From contig NZ_JACWZZ010000001.1 of the NCBI RefSeq assembly GCF_014698995.1, forward strand, positions 620,001 to 684,000: a DNA stretch of 64,000 nt. Reading direction: 5' to 3'. Positions 38,190 to 47,366 of this stretch are shown one piece after another (the stretch's first letter is position 1; each line of letters starts with the position of its first letter). Below the pieces are notes generated by a model. The model was not told the origin of the DNA, did not search any database, and saw only the letters and a program-made list of their open reading frames with translations. Both the position numbers and the translations under genes were made by a program. Source of the DNA: Hymenobacter duratus (GTDB lineage: Bacteria; Bacteroidota; Bacteroidia; Cytophagales; Hymenobacteraceae).

Positions 38190-39213
38190 AGGTCTGGACG
38201 TAGAATCGTTCGAGTAGATGCGTGATTTGCGCGGTTTCAAGCAGGAATCCGTCGTGGCCAAAAGGGGAATCCATTTCGGCGTACATAGCTCCCTGGATAT
38301 AGCGCGCCAGCAACTGTTGCTCCGCTGGCGGAAACAGCACATCCGAGGTAATGCCAATCACCAGCGTCCGGGCCCGAATCCGCTCCAGCGCCGCCCGAAT
38401 GCCGTTGCGGCCGCGCCCCACATGGTGCGAGTCCATCGTTCGGGAAAGCGCCACGTAGGAATAGGCATTGAAGCGCGCTACCAGCTTGTCGCCCTGGTAG
38501 CGCTGGTAGGAGCTGGCCCGGTAGTCGTCCAAGGCTTCGTCGTTGGGCTCGGTCTGGCTGCGCTGGTACGCATCGTAGCTGCGGTAGCTGAGCAGCGCCA
38601 TGGCCCGGGCCGCCCGCAGGCCGGCCGCGCCACCACCGGGGGTAGCCGTGGCGTAGGTTGGGTCGGCGAGAATGGCCAGCCGCTGCGCTTCGTTGAAGGC
38701 TATGCCCCAGGCCGAATGCCGCGCATTGGTGGCCAGCAATATCAGGTTTTCAAACAGGGCCGGGCGTTGCACTGCCCATTCCACGGCCTGCTGGCCACCC
38801 AATGAGCCGCCAATCAGGGTATGGATCTGGTGGAGCGCCAAATGCTCCCGCAGCGCCTCGTGCACCGCCACCAGGTCGCGGACGGTGAGAAGCGGAAACG
38901 CCTGATAAGCTGCCAGACCAGTTGTTTCATCCACGGAAAGCGGCCCGGTGCTGCCGTAGCAGGAGCCCACCACATTGGCGCAGACAATAAACCAGTCGGC
39001 GGGGTCGAAATAGCAGCCTGCTCCGAACAGGCCGGGCCACCAGTCCGGCACGCTGGCGTTGGCGGTCAGGGCGTGGCATACCCACACTACGTTGTCGCGG
39101 GCCGGCTTAAGGCGGCCGTAGGTGTGATAGGCAATATCCACCTGCGGCAGCACAGCGCCACTTTCCAGCCGCAAAGCACGCGGCAGCCGGAAAAGGTGCG
39201 GTTCGTTACTCAT
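38179..39213 (-). CDS. metX: Homoserine O-acetyltransferase
   Basis: A 344-residue alpha/beta-fold enzyme that acetylates L-homoserine with acetyl-CoA, the first step of methionine synthesis. Family motifs are clear: VWVCHALTANA, then VVGSCYGSTGP, the nucleophile elbow IGGSLGGQQAVEWA (Ser137), the late Asp in VIGITSDVLFPP and the His in FGHDGFLLE. Its product, O-acetylhomoserine, is the substrate of the metY enzyme encoded upstream. A 244-base spacer with several hairpins separates it from metY. Confidence 0.95.
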   Translation of the reverse strand: MSNEPHLFRLPRALRLESGAVLPQVDIAYHTYGRLKPARDNVVWVCHALTANASVPDWWPGLFGAGCYFDPADWFIVCANVVGSCYGSTGPLSVDETTGLAAYQAFPLLTVRDLVAVHEALREHLALHQIHTLIGGSLGGQQAVEWAVQRPALFENLILLATNARHSAWGIAFNEAQRLAILADPTYATATPGGGAAGLRAARAMALLSYRSYDAYQRSQTEPNDEALDDYRASSYQRYQGDKLVARFNAYSYVALSRTMDSHHVGRGRNGIRAALERIRARTLVIGITSDVLFPPAEQQLLARYIQGAMYAEMDSPFGHDGFLLETAQITHLLERFYVQTYVH

Positions 39214-39457
39214 AACTCATCAAAGGAAATTGAAACGGACACCCGTTCCGAAATGCAGCTGAAGCCGTGCTCCAGCACATAGTGTTACTATCATAGCCCG
39301 CAGGCTGAGCCAGCTGTTGCCAGCTCAGCCCCGGCTATGGGCGGGCAGGTAGCGCTGTTTCCCTCTCTCACAAAAAAAGCAGCGCCCTGCCCGCATACCG
39401 TATGGCTGGAGGTGAAGCCGGCCGCCCTCTCAAAACGGCCGGACTTTACCCCTCTCT
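39214..39457 (-). other. Hairpin-rich metY-metX spacer
   Basis: On the minus strand this spacer contains several stems in a row. CCGGCCG pairs with CGGCCGG near the metY stop. GCGGGCAGG-GCGCTG pairs with CAGCGC-TA-CCTGCCCGC (39380-39394 with 39341-39357). A nested pair follows, ATAGCC/GGCTAT around GGCTGAGC/GCTCAGCC (39291-39340), then two short stems closer to metX. No known riboswitch consensus was recognised. Confidence 0.55.
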
Positions 39458-41017
<1,560 letters not shown>

Positions 41018-41055
41018 TCAGAAGGGTAGGGAAGGCTAAAGGGCCGGCAATTCGG

Positions 41056-41223
41056 CTAGCAACAGCAACAACACGCGCCAAGACAGCGCTTTCGCATTCG
41101 CAGCACAGAAACACTGGCCGTAGCGGCGGTTACGGAAATGCGCAAACCCTGCGGCGAGGCGGCATGCAACAAGGCAACCGGGGCGGCAGGGTATGACAGA
41201 GCGAAAGTGAGGTTGTTTTCCAT
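41056..41223 (-). CDS. Polycysteine leader ORF of the metY transcript
   Basis: A 55-codon frame begins with ATG at 41223, ten bases after the riboswitch P1 stem, and ends MRKRCLGACCCCC then stop at 41056. Six of the last ten codons specify Cys (TGT/TGC mixed). A shorter peptide of 13 residues can start at the internal ATG at 41097. A Cys-codon run just before a stop in the leader of a sulfur-assimilation gene fits a ribosome-stalling attenuator that reads charged Cys-tRNA. The 210-base gap to metY could fold into several stems, but no U-tract terminator is visible. The role is inferred; the reading frame is seen directly. Confidence 0.6.
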   Translation of the reverse strand: MENNLTFALSYPAAPVALLHAASPQGLRISVTAATASVSVLRMRKRCLGACCCCC

Positions 41224-41232
41224 GGCACTCGA

Positions 41233-41341
41233 GTTATATGCCCCGCCAGCAAAAGCCGGTCGGGCAGGAATTGGCACCTTTCGCGCGGTCGAAGGTTGCC
41301 AGCGGGTCAGGGAGCCTGTTCTCTCGCCGCTTCTGTATAAA
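41233..41341 (-). promoter_or_regulatory. SAM-I riboswitch (S-box)
   Basis: The minus strand matches the S-box core: AGAAGCGGCGAGAG, then GGCTCCCTGACCCGCTGGCA, then AACCTTCG...CGAAAGGTGCC and AATTCCTGCCC. P1 is TTATA/TATAA. P2 uses GCGG/CCGC, P3 is CCTTCG/CGAAAGG, and P4 is TGCCC...GGGCA with an inner CCGGC/GCTGG. It lies between the promoter box at 41392-41399 and the metY leader ORF. SAM-I riboswitches lower expression of methionine genes when S-adenosylmethionine is plentiful. No terminator hairpin follows it directly, so control may act on translation of the leader ORF. Confidence 0.92.
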
Positions 41342-41391
41342 TCCTATGAAAACTGCCCCGCCGCGAGCGGGGGAGTACCGAGTTGGTGTTG

Positions 41392-41399
41392 CAAAGGTA
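41392..41399 (-). promoter_or_regulatory. -7 box (TACCTTTG) for the metY transcript
   Basis: Matches TAnnTTTG on the minus strand about 50 bases before the riboswitch, implying a 5' leader of roughly 540 bases before metY. Confidence 0.6.
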
Positions 41400-41637
41400 T
41401 AGGCGCAAAATTGATATTCGCAATAGCTGTGCAAAATATTTCGCTCGCCGGCACTGTTCGGCGGCGCGCTCTATGGCGTGCCAGTAATTCGCTTTCAGCC
41501 AGAATAATATAAGCTGATGAATCGGTTGAGGCTACGTGGTAGCGGATGATGGGCCATTACTCTGTTTAAAAATACCGGCTGCCAAAGGCTCTGCTAGGTA
41601 CATGTCGGATAATGAATTTCGGCCAGTTTGGGCATTA

Positions 41638-41667
41638 AAAAAGCCACTCGAACAAGAGTGGCTTTTT
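41638..41667 (-). terminator. Terminator after the LysM gene
   Basis: AAAAAGCCACTC (41638-41649) pairs with GAGTGGCTTTTT (41656-41667), 26 bases past the stop at 41694. It also insulates the metY promoter region. Confidence 0.85.
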
Positions 41668-41693
41668 GTGATTTTTCCTGGATAAGGAGAATG

Positions 41694-41981
41694 CTATAGC
41701 TTAGGCATTGTAAGCACTTGGCCTACCTCAATGTGGTCGGGGTTTGAGCCGATGATGCTTTTGTTGGCATCGTAAATCTGGTGCCATTTGGCAGCATCAC
41801 CATAGCGGTTCTTGGCAATTTTCGAGAGCGAATCGCCGCTTACTACGGTGTAGGTTTCGCCTTGCTCAGCATTCGCATTGGCATTGCCGAAAAAGTCGGT
41901 AGCACCTCCGGCAGCGGGCTTGTTGGCGGGCTCAACCGGCTTCTTTTCGCCTTCATTCGAAAGAAAATCAAACAGTCCCAT
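41694..41981 (-). CDS. Small LysM-domain protein
   Basis: A 95-residue protein. The N-terminus (MGLFDFLSNEGEKKPVEPAN) is followed by a LysM domain at about 43-93 (YTVVSGDSLSKIAKNRYGDA ... NPDHIEVGQVLTMPKL). The short leading GLFDFL segment is typical of YgaU/BON-LysM-type cytosolic or periplasmic stress proteins, but no BON domain is present. No signal peptide was seen, so its location is uncertain. The ATG at 41981 was chosen over the longer frame to 42032, which adds an unrelated stretch. Confidence 0.87.
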   Translation of the reverse strand: MGLFDFLSNEGEKKPVEPANKPAAGGATDFFGNANANAEQGETYTVVSGDSLSKIAKNRYGDAAKWHQIYDANKSIIGSNPDHIEVGQVLTMPKL

Positions 41982-42229
41982 AGTCGTGCGTTGGTTTTGG
42001 ATGAGAGGGAGAAACGTTGACGAGAAACACAACGGTTGCTGGTCAGGGCTTTTTACGCCAAGGCCAGCAATAAGTTATGAAAGCAGAAAGTGCATATTCA
42101 GATTCCTGAGTATTGAACAACTTCCAGGTAGCTACCGTAAGAAGCCCAGCAAATGCCCTATTGCCAGCCATTGCCCTGGCCAGCATATTGTGGGCAAGGT
42201 ATATCTCCCAACCAACCATCAAGAATCGT

Positions 42230-42646
42230 ATGAAAACCCTCTCCCATCCGTTCCGCTACCTGGCCAGCCTGCTCGTGCTGGTTTCGCTCCTCACGGCTTC
42301 CTGCGGAAGCAAGGAAGGCAAAGTAGAAGGAGTAAACATGCTGTATGGCACTACCAGCAAAGTCTGGAAAACCGATAAGGAGCTGGATGCTACCGGCGAC
42401 AAAGTAAAGCAGACCGACGCTCAGGAGGATGAGCGGATTACCTTCTTCGCCAATGGCCAGTACAACATGACTTCGCCAGCCGGAGCCGTGAATGGTAAAT
42501 ATGACTTCGATCAGGCCGGCAAGAAAATCACCATGACTCCCGATGGCGCTGCCCAAAGCAACACCTTCGACGTCGTGACGCTGACCGATGACAAGCTGAC
42601 GCTGAAAAGCGGCGCCGGCGCCGAACTGCGCCTGGAAAAAGAATAA
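42230..42646 (+). CDS. Lipocalin-like lipoprotein
   Basis: A 138-residue predicted lipoprotein. The ATG at 42230 gives a signal ending in the lipobox LLTASC (Cys24). The mature part shows alternating beta strands (KVWKTDKELDATGDKVKQTD, ITFFANGQYNMTSPAGAVNG, KYDFDQAGKKITMTPDG, DKLTLKSGAGAELRLEKE). This pattern is common in Bacteroidota lipocalin-like proteins. The ligand is unknown. The longer frame from 42113 lacks a secretion signal at its start. Confidence 0.8.
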   Translation: MKTLSHPFRYLASLLVLVSLLTASCGSKEGKVEGVNMLYGTTSKVWKTDKELDATGDKVKQTDAQEDERITFFANGQYNMTSPAGAVNGKYDFDQAGKKITMTPDGAAQSNTFDVVTLTDDKLTLKSGAGAELRLEKE

Positions 42647-42668
42647 CGCTGCTCTGCCAATAGGCTGC

Positions 42669-42715
42669 AAACAGGAAAAGCCCTTTCACATTGCGTGAAA
42701 GGGCTTTTCCTGTTT
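42669..42715. terminator. Strong bidirectional terminator
   Basis: A perfect 21-base stem (42669-42689 with 42695-42715) with a 5-base loop, between the convergent lipoprotein and membrane-protein genes. Confidence 0.88.
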
Positions 42716-42735
42716 GCGACCTGCTACTCCATTCG

Positions 42736-43827
42736 CTAGGACGACATGATTTTATCCGCTTCCGGCTTACCGAAGATGCGCGTAATCCAGCGTGGAAGGA
42801 AGATGGCACCCAGCACGAGGTAGAGGTAATAGGTGACAATGCGGTAGAGCAATACCATGAAATTGGTCATGGTGGGAGTGCCGATGAACTTGCCGAAGAA
42901 CGTGGGGAAAGCGCCTTCCGCAATGCCCGCGCCACCCGGCGTAATAGCAATCAGCAGAATAACCTTGTAAGTAAGATTCCGCCCAAAAATCAGCCAGAAC
43001 TCCGGCCATGATACGTCAATAAACGCCGCAATCAGGCAGCCGATAACCAGGTAGCGCGCCGTCCAGACGAAAGCCGTGCTGAGGGAGGCCCGTAGCCAAT
43101 AGGCCAGGCCATTGCCACGCAGCTGTACCGAGGCCAGAATCAGCTCGTTGCCGAGCTTATACGCTTTGCCACGCCACCGCCGCAGCCCCCGCATAGAAAA
43201 TAGGCGAATCAGCAGCCGTTTCACAGACCGGGGATTGATGAAAATAGCATACAACATCAGGCCGGCATATACCGTCACGAATACGTAGCTCAGGATGAAG
43301 CCGATACGTAGCGTAGCAATCAGGCCGCCCTGCAGCGCTTCGTGCGGGTACAACGCGTCGCCCCCAATGAGTACCACCAGCGGCACGGCCAGCACGTAAT
43401 ACAGGTTGTCGAGCATGGCCGTAGCCATGATGTAGGCTACCGATTTGCCCAGCGGGATACCTTCTTTGTGCAGCAATACTGGCGCTACCGCCGTGCCGCC
43501 CACGGCCGAAGGCAGCACACACGACGAAAACTCCCAGAGCATAATCACGTCCAGCGAAGCCCGCCAGCTTAGTACTTCCTCCGTCAGGTACCGGATCCGG
43601 TACACGTAGCCGGCGTCGCGGGCCAGCAGCACCACCAGCATCAAGAGCAGCCACAAGGGCTTTGCATTGGCCAGAGGAGCCAGGTCGCCGGGCTTGTAGC
43701 TGCGCCAGAACATAAAGCCCACCACGCTCAACCCAATCAGAACCGGCAGAATGATGCGCGAAGGCCGGAGCCGGTCGAGTAGTTGCTGGTCCTGAGCTTG
43801 TTCGTCGACGGGGGCAGGCTGGAGCAT
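42736..43827 (-). CDS. Lysylphosphatidylglycerol synthase TM-region (UPF0104-like) membrane protein
   Basis: A 363-residue inner-membrane protein with about 7-8 hydrophobic helices (ILPVLIGLSVVGFMFW, PLWLLLMLVVLLARDAGYVY, VAYIMATAMLDNLYYVLAVP, RIGFILSYVFVTVYAGLMLY). It carries the family signatures LWEFSSCVLPSAVGGTAVAP and ITPGGAGIAEGAFPTFFG. The cytosolic lysyltransferase domain of MprF is absent. Flippase or lipid-transfer roles are proposed for such proteins, but the substrate here is unknown. The ATG at 43827 gives the expected start after a promoter box at 43850-43857. Confidence 0.87.
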   Translation of the reverse strand: MLQPAPVDEQAQDQQLLDRLRPSRIILPVLIGLSVVGFMFWRSYKPGDLAPLANAKPLWLLLMLVVLLARDAGYVYRIRYLTEEVLSWRASLDVIMLWEFSSCVLPSAVGGTAVAPVLLHKEGIPLGKSVAYIMATAMLDNLYYVLAVPLVVLIGGDALYPHEALQGGLIATLRIGFILSYVFVTVYAGLMLYAIFINPRSVKRLLIRLFSMRGLRRWRGKAYKLGNELILASVQLRGNGLAYWLRASLSTAFVWTARYLVIGCLIAAFIDVSWPEFWLIFGRNLTYKVILLIAITPGGAGIAEGAFPTFFGKFIGTPTMTNFMVLLYRIVTYYLYLVLGAIFLPRWITRIFGKPEADKIMSS

Positions 43828-43849
43828 GGGCGGGAGGCGGGTGAGGAGA

Positions 43850-43857
43850 CAAAGGTA
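43850..43857 (-). promoter_or_regulatory. -7 box (TACCTTTG) for the LPG-synthase-like gene
   Basis: Matches TAnnTTTG on the minus strand, about 22 bases before the ATG at 43827. Confidence 0.5.
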
Positions 43858-44048
43858 CATTTTCTGGCAGGCCAGAACAGCGGGTACCAGATTGGTACAG
43901 CGGCTACATACGCCCGAAAACGGCGATACGGGTGCCGTAAATCCCAACAGTGCTTCGTCGTTGGATCCTGCTCAAACTGCCGTAAACGGCCCGAAAATGG
44001 CATATTATCGGGGCTGTGCCGTTCCAACCGACCGGAAGGAAAAATCGT
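43858..44048. other. Divergent intergenic region between the LPG-synthase-like gene and dxs
   Basis: The gap between the two start codons runs from 43828 to 44150. It holds promoter boxes pointing outward at 43850-43857 (minus) and 44049-44056 (plus). No gene is supported between them. Confidence 0.5.
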
Positions 44049-44056
44049 ACCTTTGC
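44049..44056 (+). promoter_or_regulatory. -7 box (TACCTTTG) for dxs
   Basis: Matches TAnnTTTG, giving a leader of roughly 90 bases before the dxs ATG at 44151. Confidence 0.5.
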
Positions 44057-44150
44057 TCTAAGGCGCGCGCAGCTTCCCCAGATAGTCCTAACCTTTTGGG
44101 CTATTCATCTGTTGCCCCGCTACTTATTCCCACTTGCCTCCTTCCATTTT

Positions 44151-46094
44151 ATGATCGTCGAACCCGGTGAATTGCTGGCAGCTATAAACTCACCTGCCGA
44201 CCTGAAAAAGCTCAGCCCGGACCAACTGGTGCAGGTAAGTCAGGAGCTTCGTCAGTTCATTATCGATTCGGTTTCGATCTACGGAGGCCACTTTGGCGCC
44301 TCGCTGGGCGTAGTGGAACTGTCGGTGGCCCTGCATTATGTGTTCAACACGCCCTACGACCAGCTGGTGTGGGACGTGGGACACCAGGCCTACGGCCACA
44401 AAATCCTCACCGGCCGCCGCGACCGGTTCCCGACAAACCGCCGCTACCAGGGCATGTCGGGCTTTCCCAAGCGCAGCGAAAGTGAGTACGATGCCTTCGG
44501 GGTGGGCCACAGCAGCACCAGCATCGGGGCGGCGCTGGGCATGGCCGTGGCTTCCGACTACAAGAAAGAGTTCGACCGCCAGCATATTGCCGTAATCGGC
44601 GACGGGGCCATGACGGCCGGTATGGCTTTCGAGGCCCTCAACCACGCCGGCGTGGCCAACTCCAACCTGCTGGTTATCCTCAACGACAACTGCATGAGCA
44701 TCGACCCCAATGTGGGCGCGCTCAAGGAATACCTCACCGACATCACCACCTCCCGCACTTACAATAAGGTGCGCGACGAGCTGTGGAACGTGCTCGGCAA
44801 GCTCAGCAAGTTCGGCCCCAACCCCCAGCAGATTGCCCGCAAAGTAGAGGCCGCCATGAAGGCCACCCTGCTCAAGCAAAGCAACCTGTTCGAGGCCCTG
44901 AACTTCCGCTACTTCGGCCCCGTGGACGGGCACGACGTGCAGCATCTGACCACCATCCTCACCGACCTCAAAAGCATTCCGGGCCCCAAAATCCTGCACT
45001 GCGTAACGGTGAAGGGCAAAGGCTACGCACTGGCCGAGAAGGACCAGACGCTGTGGCACGCGCCTGGTCTGTTTGATAAGGTAACCGGCGAAATCCACAC
45101 CAAAACTTACGAGAAACCCCAGCCGCCCAAGTACCAGGACGTATTCGGGCACACCATCGTGGAGCTGGCCGAACAGAATGACAAAATCATGGGCGTGACG
45201 CCGGCTATGCCTTCGGGCTGCTCGCTGAACCTCATGATGAAGGCCATGCCCGACCGCGCCTTCGACGTGGGTATTGCCGAGCAGCACGCCGTGACCTTCT
45301 CGGCCGGCCTCGCCACGCAAGGCTTAGTGCCGTTCTGCAACATTTACTCCTCGTTCATGCAGCGTGCCTACGACCAGGTGCTGCACGACGTGGCCCTGCA
45401 GAAGCTGCACGTAGTATTCTGCCTCGATCGTGCCGGTTTCGCCGGTGCCGACGGCCCCACCCACCACGGCTGCTACGACTTGGCCTACATGCGCTGCATC
45501 CCGAACATGGTGGTTTCGGCCCCCATGAACGAGGAAGAGCTGCGCAACCTGATGTACACGGCCACCCTGCCCGAAAACGCCGGTCCGTTCAGCATCCGCT
45601 ACCCGCGCGGCGAGGGCGTGATGCCGGAGTGGCGCAAGCCCCTGAAGAGAATTACGGTAGGCACGGGCCGTGTGGTGCGCGAGGGCGAAGGCGTGGCGGT
45701 GCTCAGCATCGGCCATATCGGCAACTACGCCGTGAAAGCTACCCAGCAGCTCGCCGCCGAAGGCCTCAACCCCGGTCACTACGACATGCGCTTCTGCAAG
45801 CCGCTGGATGAGGAAATGCTGCACCACATTGCCCGCCAGTACAAGGCTATTGTGACGGTGGAAGATGGCTGCCTGCCCGGCGGTTTCGGCGCGGCCGTGC
45901 TGGAGTTCCTCGCCGACCACGGCTACAGCCTGCCCGTCAAGCGCCTCGGCATTCCTGACCGCATCGTGGAGCACGGCACCCAGGACGAGCTGTACAAAGA
46001 GTGCGGCTTCGACGCGGCTGGTATTGCCGCCGCCCTGCGCGAAATGAGCGGTAAAGTAGCTGCTGCCGCTCCATTAGAAACGGTGCTGCTGTAA
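44151..46094 (+). CDS. dxs: 1-deoxy-D-xylulose-5-phosphate synthase
   Basis: A 647-residue thiamine-diphosphate enzyme that condenses pyruvate with glyceraldehyde-3-phosphate, the entry step of the MEP isoprenoid pathway. The ThDP and Mg motif is GDGAMTAGMAFEALNHAGVA with LNDNCMSI. HQAYGHKILTGRRDRF carries the conserved His. The pyrimidine-domain Glu is in DVGIAEQHAVTFSAGLA. The C-terminal transketolase domain ends at about 640. The frame is open to 44016, but the ATG at 44151 matches the family start (MIVEPGELLAAINSPADLKK). Confidence 0.97.
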   Translation: MIVEPGELLAAINSPADLKKLSPDQLVQVSQELRQFIIDSVSIYGGHFGASLGVVELSVALHYVFNTPYDQLVWDVGHQAYGHKILTGRRDRFPTNRRYQGMSGFPKRSESEYDAFGVGHSSTSIGAALGMAVASDYKKEFDRQHIAVIGDGAMTAGMAFEALNHAGVANSNLLVILNDNCMSIDPNVGALKEYLTDITTSRTYNKVRDELWNVLGKLSKFGPNPQQIARKVEAAMKATLLKQSNLFEALNFRYFGPVDGHDVQHLTTILTDLKSIPGPKILHCVTVKGKGYALAEKDQTLWHAPGLFDKVTGEIHTKTYEKPQPPKYQDVFGHTIVELAEQNDKIMGVTPAMPSGCSLNLMMKAMPDRAFDVGIAEQHAVTFSAGLATQGLVPFCNIYSSFMQRAYDQVLHDVALQKLHVVFCLDRAGFAGADGPTHHGCYDLAYMRCIPNMVVSAPMNEEELRNLMYTATLPENAGPFSIRYPRGEGVMPEWRKPLKRITVGTGRVVREGEGVAVLSIGHIGNYAVKATQQLAAEGLNPGHYDMRFCKPLDEEMLHHIARQYKAIVTVEDGCLPGGFGAAVLEFLADHGYSLPVKRLGIPDRIVEHGTQDELYKECGFDAAGIAAALREMSGKVAAAAPLETVLL

Positions 46095-46122
46095 GCCGGT
46101 ATATCCTATTGCCTGTATTTGT

Positions 46123-46148
46123 AAAGCCGGAGCAGTTGCTTCGGCTTT
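46123..46148 (+). terminator. Weak terminator after dxs
   Basis: AAAGCCG (46123-46129) pairs with CGGCTTT (46142-46148), with further inner pairing. There is only a short T tract. Confidence 0.45.
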
Positions 46149-46188
46149 GCTGTTTCCGGGTTTTTATATTCAGGAGAAAAAATATTTA

Positions 46189-46206
46189 TTGATGTATGTA
46201 CATTAA
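46189..46206. promoter_or_regulatory. 18-base palindrome upstream of yceI, probable operator
   Basis: TTGATGTA-TG-TACATTAA is an inverted repeat with one mismatch, about 16 bases upstream of the yceI -7 box, where it would cover the -33 region. This placement suits a repressor of the MarR, TetR or HxlR type. No such regulator gene is in the window. Confidence 0.5.
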
Positions 46207-46221
46207 TTGAAATAATGTTGC

Positions 46222-46229
46222 TACATTTG
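46222..46229 (+). promoter_or_regulatory. -7 box (TACATTTG) for yceI
   Basis: Matches TAnnTTTG, about 70 bases before the yceI ATG at 46299. Confidence 0.55.
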
Positions 46230-46298
46230 TCATAGATTCAATCTTGTTACACACCCGCTGGTTTCAGCGTGTTTTCTTTCACCTACTCACTTACCATC

Positions 46299-46847
46299 AT
46301 GGCTTCTACCACTTGGATTCTCGACCCCACGCACTCCGAAGTACAGTTCAAAGTGAAGCACTTGGTTATTTCCACGGTAACCGGCTCATTCAAGCAGTTT
46401 GAAGGCTCGGCCACTACCGACGGTGACTCTTTCGATAACGCCACCGTGCGGTTCTCGGCCAAAATCGACAGCATCGATACCAACCAAGCCCAGCGCGACG
46501 AGCATTTGAAAAGTGCTGATTTCTTCGACGTAGCCACGTACCCGGAGCTGACATTCGTTTCGACTTCGTTTGAGAAGCAAAGCGAAGGGGAGTACAAAAT
46601 TACCGGCGACCTGACGCTGCACGGCGTTACTAAACCCGTAACGTTTGATGTGGAATACGGTGGGCAGGCCGGCGACTTTTATGGCAATCAGAAGGCAGGC
46701 TTTGAAGTAACCGGCAAAATCAACCGCAAGGATTTCGGCCTGACTTGGAATGGCGTGACGGAGGCTGGCTCTATTGTAGTGAGCGAAGACGTGAAACTGT
46801 CGGCGAGCCTGCAGTTCGTGAAGCAGGCTGAGCCAGTTGCTGTCTAA
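46299..46847 (+). CDS. YceI-family protein
   Basis: A 182-residue lipocalin-like beta-barrel protein of the YceI family, which binds polyisoprenoid or amide-type lipids. Family features are the opening WILDPTHSEVQFKVKHLVIS, then TVTGSFKQFEGSATTD, DEHLKSADFFDVATYPELTF, LTLHGVTKPVTFDVEY and NRKDFGLTWN. No signal peptide is present at the ATG at 46299, so it may be cytosolic, unlike E. coli YceI. It follows dxs, the first isoprenoid gene, which is suggestive of isoprenoid binding but not proof. Confidence 0.92.
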   Translation: MASTTWILDPTHSEVQFKVKHLVISTVTGSFKQFEGSATTDGDSFDNATVRFSAKIDSIDTNQAQRDEHLKSADFFDVATYPELTFVSTSFEKQSEGEYKITGDLTLHGVTKPVTFDVEYGGQAGDFYGNQKAGFEVTGKINRKDFGLTWNGVTEAGSIVVSEDVKLSASLQFVKQAEPVAV

Positions 46848-46868
46848 GTAGAGCTGACTTTAACTATG

Positions 46869-46906
46869 GAAAGTGGAGGTAACCAGAGATGGTTGCTTCC
46901 ACTTTC
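46869..46906 (+). terminator. Terminator after yceI
   Basis: GAAAGTGGA (46869-46877) pairs with TCCACTTTC (46898-46906), with some inner pairing, just after the stop. Confidence 0.6.
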
Positions 46907-47366
46907 TTGTGTTATTCAAATTGAGGCTATTCTCATTTTGGGTGCAACGAGGATAGGTACTGTGCAAGTTTACTAGCAGAAAATAGTGTGCTTGAATTGT
47001 ACAAATTGAAATGCGCTGGAAATGTGTATGATATATGTGAAACAAATAATATGTTACAGTATCATTTAGGTGATAGTTAATGGTTGTTATTGTCTGAATT
47101 ACAGAATTTTATGGTATAAAAAATATGCCAAGCGTTATTTGTGCGCTAGGAGGACGTATATTGCAGGGTAGTATTTGAGCAAAGAATGGCTGTTATCGGG
47201 AAGAAGGTACTTGGCTTCTCTTTCTACAATTCAAAGTCTACTTAGGCTCAGTGCTTGCGGAGAGGAGTCCTGTATTTTACAGTATGAAGTTGGCTTAAGT
47301 CGGCTGCTACCTATGGGTATAATTCCTATTCTGGCATGAATCACACTTCACTGTAACCAAGTGACT
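46907..47366. other. AT-rich intergenic region
   Basis: About 460 bases, visibly much richer in A and T than the flanking genes, with no supported gene. One short minus-strand frame (46860-47045) looks random. It may be a foreign or rapidly changing spacer, or hold the promoter and regulatory DNA of the following surface-protein gene. Confidence 0.5.

Noticed and set aside
44190-45320. Long minus-strand open frame inside dxs
   Set aside because: Antisense shadow of dxs, whose ThDP motifs are intact.
46860-47045. Small minus-strand frame in the AT-rich spacer
   Set aside because: Lies over the yceI terminator and has random-looking composition.
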